64,000 bases of DNA from Bacteroidota bacterium (GTDB lineage Bacteria > Bacteroidota > Bacteroidia > J057 > JADKCL01): positions 62,001-126,000 of the forward strand of contig JADKCL010000015.1 of the NCBI GenBank assembly GCA_016718825.1, read 5' to 3'. The position numbers were made by a program, and so were the translations under genes. The notes under the pieces are model-generated. The model saw nothing but the letters and a program-made list of their open reading frames with translations. It was not told the DNA's origin and ran no database searches. Shown piece after piece: positions 36,311 to 45,066 of the stretch. Each line of letters starts with the position of its first letter. The stretch's first letter is position 1.

Positions 36311-37612
36311 TTAGCGGTTTTCGATAGAGACGAAAGGCCGTGAGGTGTGGCCGGTGTAGATCTGACGTGGGCGACCGATTGGTTCGCCGCCTTCACGCAT
36401 TTCTTTCCACTGTGCCATCCAGCCTGGGAGACGACCGAGGGCAAACATGACCGTGAACATTTCGGTTGGGATGCCCAAAGCGCGGTAGATGATGCCGCTG
36501 TAGAAGTCCACGTTGGGGTACAATTTGCGCTCCTTGAAGTAGTCGTCGCTGAGGGCGGCTTCTTCGAGGCCTTTTGCAATCTCGAGCACAGGATCATTGA
36601 TGCCCAATTTGCCGAGAATCTTGTCACATGCCACTTTGATGATTCGGGCACGTGGGTCAAAATTCTTGTACACACGGTGACCGAAGCCCATGAGGCGGAA
36701 GTCGTCGTTTTTGTCTTTTGCTTTGTTGATCCACTTGGCCGTATCGCCGCCGTCGGCTTTGATTTGCTCAAGCATTTCGATCACTTCCTGATTGGCACCG
36801 CCATGGAGCGGACCCCAGAGTGCGGTGATACCGGCTGCAATGCTGGCATACAGGTTGGCGTGGCTGGAACCGACGATACGCACGGTCGAGGTAGAGCAGT
36901 TTTGCTCGTGGTCGGCGTGGAGGATCAACAATGTGTTGAGTGCTTCGTTGACGATCGGATCCGGGGTGTATTCCTTGCCCATGCTACCGTACATCATCTG
37001 CAGGAAGCTGCCGACGTAGTCGAGGCGGTTGTCAGGCTGCAACAATTGTTCGCCACGACCTTTGCGGTAGATGGCGGCAGCGATGCCGGAGAAGTTGCCC
37101 ATGATGCGGTCCATGGTGCGGGCCACTTTTTCTGGGGTAAAGTCGTCGTCGCTTGCAGGATACCAGCCGGAGAGTGCCAAGGTGGATGCAGACAGCATCG
37201 CCATCGGATGCAATGACTTTGGCATGGCGTTGATGAGGGCGCCCATTCCTTCTGGAATTGCATTTTGAGCCTTCAAGCCCAATTCGTGAGCGTGCAATTG
37301 CTCCTTTGTGGGCAATTCGCCGTTGACCAGCAGATATGCTACCTCGATGAACGATGCTTTTTCAGCAAGTTCTTCGATAGAGTAGCCGCGGTAATGCAAA
37401 ATTCCGAGCTCACCATCCAAAAACGTGATGCCGCTCTGGCAAGCACCCGTGTTTTTGTAACCAGAATCCAAGGTCACGTAGCCCGTTTTGGCGCGCAATG
37501 GACCGATGTCAATCCCTTTTTCGTTTTCGGTGCCTACAACCACAGGAAAGGAGATGGTATTCTCCCCAAACTTCAGTTCCACCGTCTCATTCAACTCAGC
37601 TATCTTGGACAT
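36311..37612 (-). CDS. gltA: Citrate synthase
   Basis: Condenses oxaloacetate and acetyl-CoA to citrate. The 433-residue protein has the three catalytic residues in their known settings: His in LWGPLHGGANQEV (about 277), His in GFGHRVYKNFDPRA, and Asp in PNVDFYSGI (about 380). Length and N-terminal beta region match the Gram-negative type I (allosteric-type) enzyme. Upstream on the other strand lies the SGNH hydrolase gene, leaving 224 bp for divergent promoters. Confidence 0.97.
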   Translation of the reverse strand: MSKIAELNETVELKFGENTISFPVVVGTENEKGIDIGPLRAKTGYVTLDSGYKNTGACQSGITFLDGELGILHYRGYSIEELAEKASFIEVAYLLVNGELPTKEQLHAHELGLKAQNAIPEGMGALINAMPKSLHPMAMLSASTLALSGWYPASDDDFTPEKVARTMDRIMGNFSGIAAAIYRKGRGEQLLQPDNRLDYVGSFLQMMYGSMGKEYTPDPIVNEALNTLLILHADHEQNCSTSTVRIVGSSHANLYASIAAGITALWGPLHGGANQEVIEMLEQIKADGGDTAKWINKAKDKNDDFRLMGFGHRVYKNFDPRARIIKVACDKILGKLGINDPVLEIAKGLEEAALSDDYFKERKLYPNVDFYSGIIYRALGIPTEMFTVMFALGRLPGWMAQWKEMREGGEPIGRPRQIYTGHTSRPFVSIENR

Positions 37613-37836
37613 TTTCGTATCAGTATTTTATCGATTTTTATTTCAGGATTCTGTATAGTACGGGACTATGAAAGAAAACCCTGCAATTTAGTAATTCGGA
37701 CCACATTACAATACATAAATCAATGCAATCAACTATTTTTTCAACCCATTAGCCGGTAAAAAGGTTTTCTGATTGTTCTCAAATTTTTGGAATCTGGCAG
37801 CCATCGGAGGGTATTGAATTTGTTTAACTTGCAGCA

Positions 37837-38885
37837 ATGAAGCCCGAAAGGAAGGCATTTTTCAAAAAGTGGTTACGAAAATTGGCATGGTTGCCGATTT
37901 TGTTGCTGCTTTTTATCGCCTTGCTGGAGCTTTTTTACCGAAATCAATGGATTGATACCTACAAACGGGAACTGAATGCGCTGAATCCTGTTGAATTTTC
38001 TGTAAATCCGAAGAAAAGGGTGCTGGTCATGGGGGATTCCTTCTCTGCTGCGACAAATAGCTGGGTGGACGTGCTGCGAAAACGACATTCTGACTGGCAA
38101 ATTGTCAATTCTGCAGTTCCCGGACCACGATTCTGCAAGCGAACCTCATGTTGGAGAACCGTTTGTCGGATTTCAAGCCTGACCTGCTGATTTATCAAAT
38201 CTATGTGGGCAACGATCTTTTTGACCTTCGCTACCCGCTCAATTGGGGAGAAATCGGATTTTTCAGGAACCTTTATTGGGCGTTGGCAAATCGAATCCGG
38301 TCCTTGGCTTGGTTCAACTATGCCTTGGGACAATTCAAACGATCGGTGGCGCTGCCTGATTTTCAGCAAGGAAAGGTGGATGAAGGCGAATTTGATCCGG
38401 CCAAGTATTCGGAACGTGAGCGGTTGTATCTGAAGGCGGAGCCGGGAATGGTTGAAAATCAGGTTTTGCTGAAGGAAGGCCGGGAAATTGACATGGTGAA
38501 GTACGGCGGTTTGTTGAGCGAGTTCATCTACGCTGCTTTGGAGGCCGATTGTAAAGTGGTGTTGATGGTCATACCGCATTGCAGTCAGGTCCATCCGCGT
38601 TATCTCCATCGGTTGGAATTGTTGGGCGCCAAATTCGGAGAGCAGACTGCCATGGCTACCGAGGAATATCCGTTTCTGCGGGAATTGCGCGCAATTGTGG
38701 ATGACAAGGCGGAGATTTTGAATCTATTGCCGGTGATGCAGGAGCGGGAAGCCGCCGGGCAGTCGATGTACTACCTGCACGATGCCCATTTGAATGATGC
38801 AGGGCAGGCAGTTGTGGCGGAGTTGGTGGAGCCCGTGGCCTCCGGCCACAGGGCTATCGACCGCACGCCTCCGGCGGAATTTTAA
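37837..38885 (+). CDS. SGNH/GDSL-type hydrolase, frameshifted, 3' end made of repeat DNA
   Basis: Membrane-anchored hydrolase with one N-terminal hydrophobic helix (LPILLLLFIALLELF). SGNH blocks are spread over two frames: GDSFSA (block I, Ser) and NSAVPG in the first (37837 on), VGNDLF (block III, Asn) and HDAHLNDAG (block V, Asp/His) in the second (to 38885). One extra A at 38124 restores one frame of about 349 residues. The last 17 residues (PVASGHRAIDRTPPAEF) and the stop codon come from the left part of the structured repeat at 38830. It could be an acyl-esterase acting on surface polysaccharide; the substrate is unknown. Confidence 0.75.
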
Positions 38886-39033
38886 GTGGAAGAGAAGCTT
38901 GGATATAGACTGCCTACTGACAGACTTCGGCGAATTGCATTTGACTGATATCTAATTGGGCCATTGCAAAGTCGAAATTCCGCCGGAGGCGTGCGGTCGA
39001 TCGGCGTTAGGGCCGGAGGCCCACGCCTCCAAC
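38830..39033. repeat. Structured repeat unit, copy 1
   Basis: In order: hairpin 38830-38855 (AGCCC-GTGGCC / GGCCAC-A-GGGCT, loop TCC); left terminal repeat 38856-38882; spacer; right terminal repeat 38975-39001, a perfect 27-bp reverse complement of the left; hairpin 39010-39022 (GGGCC-GGA-GGCCC) and the tail GCCTCCAAC. From 38856 onward it aligns without gaps to copy 2 at 39731, with about 18 mismatches over about 178 positions by my count. The unit has no coding capacity of its own, but its left side is translated as the end of the SGNH hydrolase. Confidence 0.9.
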
Positions 39034-39037
39034 GACT

Positions 39038-39078
39038 AGGGGCGGAGTCCCACGCCTCATTTGTCAGCCCTCGCCCCT
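39038..39078. repeat. Small inverted repeat beside copy 1
   Basis: AGGGGCG (39038-39044) and CGCCCCT (39072-39078) are reverse complements around a segment with CCCACGCCTCAT, a variant of the CCCACGCCTCCAAC tail of the repeat units. It lies at the 3' end of the RAYT gene and may be a diverged partial unit or that gene's terminator. Confidence 0.5.
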
Positions 39079-39628
39079 AAAATGACTGGCCAATCAGGAA
39101 GTCTCCACGCTGAATCAGAAGCGGGCATTCTGGATTTGCGGAGGAGTGCAACCAATCTTCCGGCCGATGTACAAATCCTGCCCTCACGGGATTCATATGA
39201 ATATAGCGTTCCTTTTGAAGATAGAAATGGTCAGTTTCGATTTGAACGGGATGATTGTCCCTTTCCCAAAATTGATAGCTTCCGTCGTTTTGTCGAACAT
39301 GCGAAAGAAAGGTCAGTCGATCTTCAATGAATTCTCTTCGGCTTTCATTCGGATTCTCTCGAACCATTTTCATCAGTTTTTTGGCCGTAAAACTCTTGAA
39401 ATTGGTCAAAACAGAGTTGAGATAACCCATTTCACAACCTGCTATCAAATGTAGGTGGTTCGTCATTAAGCAAAAGGAAAAAATACGCAGCCCTTTTTCC
39501 CTTTGGCAAAAATTGAGGTTCGATACAATTTCATCACGGTATTCTGAGCGGATGAATATGTCCGTCCAGCCGGCAACTTTCAATGTCACAAAGAAAATGC
39601 CTCCTTCTTGGCAGTATGGTGCTTTCAT
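39077..39628 (-). CDS. REP-associated tyrosine transposase (RAYT, Y1/HUH family)
   Basis: A 183-residue Y1 transposase-like protein. It shows the HUH-type metal motif in MTNHLHLI (His 58 and 60) and the helix ERYIHMNPVRAGFV with the likely catalytic Tyr 142, followed by PEDWLHSS, a hallmark of the RAYT branch of the IS200/IS605 superfamily. RAYTs nick and rejoin single-stranded DNA and are thought to spread REP-type hairpins. It stands alone between two direct copies of a structured repeat (38830-39033 and 39697-39908), the arrangement expected for a RAYT and its own REP elements. Confidence 0.9.
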   Translation of the reverse strand: MKAPYCQEGGIFFVTLKVAGWTDIFIRSEYRDEIVSNLNFCQREKGLRIFSFCLMTNHLHLIAGCEMGYLNSVLTNFKSFTAKKLMKMVRENPNESRREFIEDRLTFLSHVRQNDGSYQFWERDNHPVQIETDHFYLQKERYIHMNPVRAGFVHRPEDWLHSSANPECPLLIQRGDFLIGQSF

Positions 39629-39696
39629 GAATCTGAATATTGGCTAAATATGTTTGCAAAGATACCAGCAATAAAGGCTAAATGCAAATTTTGATA

Positions 39697-39908
39697 TCGA
39701 TAGCCCCGTCCCGAGCCTCGGGACGGGGCTATCGACCGCACGCCTCCGGCGGAATTTTAAGTAGAAGGGAGGCGTGGATTGAGATGTCCTATTGATAGAC
39801 TTCGGCGAATTGCATTTGACTAATATCTAGGTTTGCCATTGCAAAGTTGAAATTCCGCCGGAGGCGTGCTGTCGATCGGCGTTAGGGCCGGAGGCCCACG
39901 CCTCCAAC
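39697..39908. repeat. Structured repeat unit, copy 2
   Basis: Same layout and orientation as copy 1: hairpin 39697-39735 (perfect 18-bp arms, loop GCC), left terminal repeat 39731-39757, spacer, right terminal repeat 39850-39876 (one mismatch to the left one, at 39870), hairpin 39885-39897 and the tail GCCTCCAAC. The left hairpin differs in sequence from that of copy 1 but keeps the AGCCC...GGGCT base and the stem form. The TAA stop of the radical-SAM gene (39882-39884) and its last codons lie inside the unit. Confidence 0.9.
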
Positions 39909-41285
39909 ACTTCCCATCCTGCGCTTCGCAACCCAAGCCTTCGCCCCCAGTTTCCAGGAATCCAGCAATTTCCCCTTCTTCCTCGCCTTCGCCGCATTCA
40001 CCTTGTTCACCACATACCGCACCGCATGGTCGTAGTACACCCGCGGAAAGGTCCGCACAAAGTCCAAATCGCGGTCGGTGCTCGTTTCCCAATCCAGCTT
40101 TTCCAGCATTTGGGATTCGACTTCCTCGTACATCGGCGTGCCTTTGATCGGGTAGGCGACGGTGATCGTGAAAATATCAGGATCGCTGCTGATCAGGTGC
40201 TGAACCGTGTCTTCGATATCCTGCTCCGTTTCGCCGGGGTAGCCAAGCATGATGAATGTACCCGCTTCGATGCCGTGGGCTTGGCTCAGGTGGATCATGT
40301 CGCGCACCTGCGTCACCTGCACCCGCCTGTCCATGAGGTCGATCACGCGCTGCGAACCGCTTTCGGCGCCGATCCAGACGCGGAAACAGCCGGTTTGTTC
40401 CAAGAGTGCGACCACTTCCTCGTTCATGCGGTCGGCGCGGGTGATGCATTCGTAGCGAATCTCAATCCCCTTGAGCATCAGCTCCTCCGCGAATCCCGCC
40501 AACCATTTGTGGCTGATCGTGAAGACGTCGTCCACAAACCAAAACCCATCCACTTGATAGTTTTGCTGCATCCACGCCAATTCCTCGACGACCAATTTGG
40601 GCGAACGGCGGCGGTAACTCAAGCCATACACGGCCCGGCTGCACCATTTGCAGGTGTAGGGACAACCGCGCATCGTGCTCACGGAGGCCGTCGAATAGCC
40701 ATGGCGTTCCTTCCAAGCGGCGAAATATTTGTTCAGGTCAATGGCTTTGCGGTCGGGCATCGGCAAGACGTCGATGTCCTTGATCTTTTCGCGTTCCTTG
40801 GTGCGCACGATTTCGCCACGCATGTTGATGAAGGCGATGCCGTCGATCGTGTCCAAAAACGGACTGAAGGCCGAATCCACTGAGGTGAGCAGGTCATACA
40901 GCGTCGTTTCGCCTTCGCCCAGAACGATAAAATCCGCTCCAGCACGCAAAAATGCCTCGTCGTGGTGCTTGACCTCGGGGCCGCCCAAGATGATGCGCGT
41001 ATGCTTCAGCCGTTCCTCCGAGCGCACAAACCGGATGATTTCCAGGATGTTAAGCTTGGTCATCAGGTTCACGTACAACCCGAGGAAGGAAGGCCGTGCT
41101 TGCAACAAATATTCCTTGAAGGCGGATTTGGAGGAGAATGTCGTGTCAAAAACCTCTGAATCAAGGCTTTTTCGCTTGAGATAAGCATTCAGGTAGAGGA
41201 TGCCCAACGGAGGGTAGGGCCGCATGATGGCCTGTTCCTTGGGATCGTCGGCCAAAAAGTAGCCATGTGAGAGCAGTATTTTCAT
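39882..41285 (-). CDS. B12-binding-type radical SAM protein
   Basis: A 467-residue protein starting at MKILLSHGYFL; the frame is open for another 205 codons upstream, but that part lies antisense-like over the methyltransferase gene. N-terminal cobalamin-binding-like domain (YPPLGILYLNAYLKRK, IILGGPEVKHHDEAFLRAG, VLGEGE), then a radical SAM core with the Fe-S cluster motif GCPYTCKWC (about 208-216), AESGSQRVIDLMDR and GYPGETEQDIEDT. The last six residues (GVGLRP) and the stop come from the repeat unit. Its ATG overlaps the methyltransferase stop (ATGA). The substrate is unknown; a paralogue lies at 57861-59265. Confidence 0.88.
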   Translation of the reverse strand: MKILLSHGYFLADDPKEQAIMRPYPPLGILYLNAYLKRKSLDSEVFDTTFSSKSAFKEYLLQARPSFLGLYVNLMTKLNILEIIRFVRSEERLKHTRIILGGPEVKHHDEAFLRAGADFIVLGEGETTLYDLLTSVDSAFSPFLDTIDGIAFINMRGEIVRTKEREKIKDIDVLPMPDRKAIDLNKYFAAWKERHGYSTASVSTMRGCPYTCKWCSRAVYGLSYRRRSPKLVVEELAWMQQNYQVDGFWFVDDVFTISHKWLAGFAEELMLKGIEIRYECITRADRMNEEVVALLEQTGCFRVWIGAESGSQRVIDLMDRRVQVTQVRDMIHLSQAHGIEAGTFIMLGYPGETEQDIEDTVQHLISSDPDIFTITVAYPIKGTPMYEEVESQMLEKLDWETSTDRDLDFVRTFPRVYYDHAVRYVVNKVNAAKARKKGKLLDSWKLGAKAWVAKRRMGSVGGVGLRP

Positions 41286-42085
41286 CTCCGCCGAAAAGCT
41301 ACCAAAAAATGATCGGAATACTTGGCAGGAAAACGCTTCGAATAGGCATTTGTCTCCCAGCGGTTCATTTTGACCAATAAATTCGGGCGTTTTGCAAAAA
41401 ACGGATCCAAGTAGGAGGGGGGAAGGTAGGCGCCGACGGCCAACCTTCGTTCGGGGATCAGCGAACCCGACATGAGCCGATCGAATTTCGCAGGTGTATA
41501 ATAATATGTATCCTGAAAGACGCCGTCGGCAAGTCGCGCCTTCACGGGGCCACGCTTGAAGCGTCGGAAGGCCTTTGCAGGCTGCAGCTTCGCCAGAAAA
41601 TAAAGCGATTCCCAAGCACAAAACTTCCCCATGACCACGGCCACAAAATGTCCGCCGGGTTTGAGCAGCCTTCGAATCGTCGCCGCCGAAGCTTGAATCT
41701 CGGCCGCTGTCAAACAATTGAATCCCCCGAAATTGCTCAAAATCAGGTCGTAGCGTTCGTAGGGTAAGGTTTGGTCGAGCCCTTGGATGCCGGTTTGCAG
41801 CACCCTTATTCCCTTGCCGATGACTTTTTGAGTCGTTGCTTCGACCATTTCGGCGGAAAGGTCGGTGGCCGTGACGAGCAAACCTTGATTCGCCAGCCAA
41901 AGCGCATCCTCACCTGTGCCGCAGTTCAGTTCCAAAGCCGTCTGAGGCTTGGCGGTTTGGATCAATTCCTGCAAATACCGATGCGTGACAGCGCGTTGCA
42001 TCCGACCGATCTGGGTTTCGGTGAATTCCAAGTCGTAGCCACGGGCCGTGGCATCAAAAGGCGTCGGTGTCAAATGTTCCTGCAT
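41282..42085 (-). CDS. Class I SAM-dependent methyltransferase
   Basis: About 267 residues from MQEHLTPTPFDATARGYD; the frame is open to 42220, but the upstream 45 residues do not look conserved. Rossmann motif I is ALELNCGTGEDALWLA, followed by TATDLSAEM, YDLILSNFGGFNC and LLKPGGHFVAVVMG. Small-molecule or glycan/lipid methyltransferases of this form often pair with B12/radical SAM genes, as here (4-bp overlap). Substrate unknown. Confidence 0.85.
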   Translation of the reverse strand: MQEHLTPTPFDATARGYDLEFTETQIGRMQRAVTHRYLQELIQTAKPQTALELNCGTGEDALWLANQGLLVTATDLSAEMVEATTQKVIGKGIRVLQTGIQGLDQTLPYERYDLILSNFGGFNCLTAAEIQASAATIRRLLKPGGHFVAVVMGKFCAWESLYFLAKLQPAKAFRRFKRGPVKARLADGVFQDTYYYTPAKFDRLMSGSLIPERRLAVGAYLPPSYLDPFFAKRPNLLVKMNRWETNAYSKRFPAKYSDHFLVAFRRR

Positions 42086-42314
42086 GCGCTGTCGGCGAAG
42101 ATAGGGCAGTCCGGTCGGTTGGGCAAGGGTCGGAAGGTTTTCGCAGGGTTGGAAAATCGATTCGCAGGGAAAAGAAAGTGAAAGGTCAATCTCAAAGCGA
42201 TCAATGACCACGGACGCCAAAGTTCAATGAAATGTTTATGAGACACAACCTAGGGGAAACATTCAATGTGGTTCTTCAAGAGTCTCAACTCGTTACAAAT
42301 ATTATGAATATCAG

Positions 42315-44798
42315 CTATTCCGGTTTCCAAATATCTCCCCCTTGAAAGGCATTCATCCAATCTTCCAATAATTGAATAGTTTCTGACGAGTTGATATCAA
42401 CTGAATAACCCAAAATATATAGCGTTCTCAGTAGCTCTAACTTATTATTTCCATATTTTGTTTCAAAATAGGTCTTCAAGTCAGCTCTATAAGTTTGGAC
42501 GATTTCAGGTCGTTCGCTTAAAAGCGCAGCTAATAACAACCCTCTAGTTCGTAGGGCTTCCTTGGGTCCTTTATCCGCAGGAAAATCTGAATTATTATTA
42601 ATTGTAACAACTTCAGTAAATGGCAAATCCTGGGTCAATGATTTAGTTAAAAATAGATCGTGGTCATATTTATTATTATTGACCGAATAGGGATCATTTA
42701 CAATGAACCTGAGCGAATCCTTATTGACGACAGACAATATTCCGCGCACGCCCCTCATGCTAGAGGCAAAGTAAAAAATGAAATTAATTGAGCCATCAGG
42801 GGATCTGGATGCTTTGGTCTCTCCACAATATTCGTGAATATCAGACCAATAAAATTCCTCACCATAGGCAACGTTAATAATAGGTTTACCATTTCTTGAA
42901 GTAACAAGAACAATCCAATCGTTACACAGCCATGTGCCAATAAATGGGGCAATCTCTTCATTTATCACTGCATCCGATTTCGAGCTTGGACGTTTTGCTT
43001 GCAGTATAGGATCTACCTTTCCTATCTTTCCCTCAAATGTCGTTTTAATTCGTGGCCAATATTCATAAGTATGTGAACCTAAACTTCTCTCATGAGTCTT
43101 ATGGTCTAGCTTTCCCTTAATTACCCATCGCATAGTGTCTGAACCAATCGTAAGTTTGATGTCTGAATTAATTTCAGTATCTCTTCTTCTTCCTGACCAA
43201 TTGCTCTCAAATTTTCTGGAATATCCTCTTGGTTCAAGTATATTCTGGTTAGAATGCGCCTCCAAGGCCAATTTGGCGTCTTCGACTTCTTTCGGACATA
43301 CCCAAGCATTTCCAACTGCAAAGCTTCTTGTAGTTACGACATCATAAGTTGAATAAGTTTCTTGCCTGGTGGATGAATGGTATAGCGTTTGATATTTACA
43401 TCCGCCAGTTGTTTGTTCAGCGTAGAATAGGGCATTCTTTAGTCTTGTTAATTCAGATTTCCATTCGGAGTATGCTTTATATTCAATTTTATATTCTGGA
43501 CTTTCCGTAAGGTCAGTCAGCACTTCTCTAGATACACACCAAGGGCCATCATATGTATATCTCCAACTGGTCAGATCTTCAATATCTTCAATAGCCCAAA
43601 ATTGTGGTAAATTAGAATTCTCAGACCTTGTTAAGCGCCATGAAAAGCTTGGGTGGATAGGTAATAAACCCATTTCACTACATCCAAAATGTTTAAGATT
43701 CTTTATTTCTGGAATTGTATTCAGAAATGCATCACTTAGATTTATAGCTAAACCTATAGGATTTTGCCTATTTAGTGCTTCTTTTAAGAGAGAGGCTAAC
43801 ATTTTCTCAGCCGGATTCAAATCCGTTCTTTCTAATGCTTTTTTCAACAAGAGGAATAATGATTCATCTATGTTGCCATGCCAGGACTCATCTATATTAC
43901 CTGAACTTCTTCTTAGCCACTGAATAGATTGGTATGTGGAATACATATTCGCGTGCTGTGTTCCCATTCTATGACTGATACTTCTTCTCAATTTGTAGCG
44001 CAGTGCTCCAGCTATCAAATCTATATCGTCGAGATATGTAAGTGTATCAACTCTATTCCTCCAAACATCATCGCAACGTTTTAGCAAATCTGTTGCACCC
44101 GGAGTAGGTGCTCCCCAATTATGTGGCCATAACTCATCAATAACTGGATTACAATCACATGCTTTAATAGCTGCTTCGGTTCGCTTCACAAGATCATCCC
44201 AAGAAACCAAACATTTGGTAAAAACCTCCGGTAATTGCCCTGAATACCAAAAAACATGGAATGCATCACCTTCGTGCGAAAACAATGCAACTTTATCTAT
44301 TCCGGCTTCAATTAATGTAATAGGCACTCTAATAGTTTCCTCTATATTCTTGCCAATTTTATTAGGAATATATCCGATTACCTTACCTAAGACAATCCCT
44401 TTTGTTTCTAGAAGCTTTATTGGCCAATCAGAAGTTTTGTCCTTTCTATTTAATGCTGGGTAAACTTCGGTAAATAAAGAGCTATTTCCCCAACCAGAAG
44501 CCACAACGATCCCATTTTCTATGATATCCATTCCAGTATATGAAAATATTTGAGACCTAGCTACATAAGTAGAACTGATCCCATCATAGTCCCAACAGCC
44601 CGACCAGCCATCCCAATACGATCTGCTTTGGAGAATGGGGTCTTTAGCTATTGTGCCAATTTTTGTTGGTGGACCCTCCCAGGAAGACTCCAACGCAATC
44701 ATCCATTTAGGTGGCTTTTGAGCCAAAGTCTGCTCAAAAAAACTAATGAAAATGAATATTACCAACAGTATACTTATTTGCAATTTCGTACTTGCCAT
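42315..44798 (-). CDS. Large exported protein, AT-rich orphan
   Basis: An 827-residue protein with a signal peptide (ISILLVIFIFISFFEQTLAQ). I recognise no family. It is rich in Trp, Tyr and charged residues, has cysteine-bearing patches (IKACDCNPVIDELWPHNWG, YTYDGPWCVSREVL) and ends in a helical region after about residue 745. Base composition is much more AT-rich than the neighbours, and codon use differs accordingly, which suggests recent acquisition. It lies between the methyltransferase gene and the group II intron. Confidence 0.7.
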   Translation of the reverse strand: MASTKLQISILLVIFIFISFFEQTLAQKPPKWMIALESSWEGPPTKIGTIAKDPILQSRSYWDGWSGCWDYDGISSTYVARSQIFSYTGMDIIENGIVVASGWGNSSLFTEVYPALNRKDKTSDWPIKLLETKGIVLGKVIGYIPNKIGKNIEETIRVPITLIEAGIDKVALFSHEGDAFHVFWYSGQLPEVFTKCLVSWDDLVKRTEAAIKACDCNPVIDELWPHNWGAPTPGATDLLKRCDDVWRNRVDTLTYLDDIDLIAGALRYKLRRSISHRMGTQHANMYSTYQSIQWLRRSSGNIDESWHGNIDESLFLLLKKALERTDLNPAEKMLASLLKEALNRQNPIGLAINLSDAFLNTIPEIKNLKHFGCSEMGLLPIHPSFSWRLTRSENSNLPQFWAIEDIEDLTSWRYTYDGPWCVSREVLTDLTESPEYKIEYKAYSEWKSELTRLKNALFYAEQTTGGCKYQTLYHSSTRQETYSTYDVVTTRSFAVGNAWVCPKEVEDAKLALEAHSNQNILEPRGYSRKFESNWSGRRRDTEINSDIKLTIGSDTMRWVIKGKLDHKTHERSLGSHTYEYWPRIKTTFEGKIGKVDPILQAKRPSSKSDAVINEEIAPFIGTWLCNDWIVLVTSRNGKPIINVAYGEEFYWSDIHEYCGETKASRSPDGSINFIFYFASSMRGVRGILSVVNKDSLRFIVNDPYSVNNNKYDHDLFLTKSLTQDLPFTEVVTINNNSDFPADKGPKEALRTRGLLLAALLSERPEIVQTYRADLKTYFETKYGNNKLELLRTLYILGYSVDINSSETIQLLEDWMNAFQGGDIWKPE

Positions 44799-45066
44799 TT
44801 CCTATCCATTTAATCGTCAATGCATTAAACATTATATGAATTTAGGATTTAATGTGCACAATGCAATGCTTGTCAGAAATTTTGCAGGAGTTTTTGACAC
44901 GAGATGTCGTGTGTCCTGATAAGTTTCATACATGATGAAGGAAGTTTTTGAAATAGAACTTGGCCCTTTGGGGCGGCTTGCAGGAGCTGCCCGAAACCAC
45001 CTTGGGCGGCATTGGTCAAAAGCCCTTGTCGTGAGCGTCAAGGAAAAACACCCGGCTTGGGTGAAG
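44799..45066. other. Non-coding junction left of the group II intron
   Basis: It contains open frames on both strands (plus 44932-45165 is the longest), but none resembles a protein I know and none continues the alkB remnant found right of the intron. A short hairpin CACCC-GGCTT-GGGTG (45049-45063) ends three bases before the likely 5' end of the intron. Confidence 0.5.

Noticed and set aside
38830..39908. Reading the two repeat copies as ends of a composite IS or transposon with the RAYT as cargo
   Set aside because: The copies are structured units with hairpins, the enzyme is of the single-strand HUH type that does not use inverted-end composites, and no target-site duplication is evident. 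REP-type association fits better.
41286..41900. Upstream extension of the radical-SAM frame (205 codons)
   Set aside because: It overlaps the methyltransferase gene on the same strand in another frame and lacks conserved sequence; MKILLSHGYF at 41285 is the family start.
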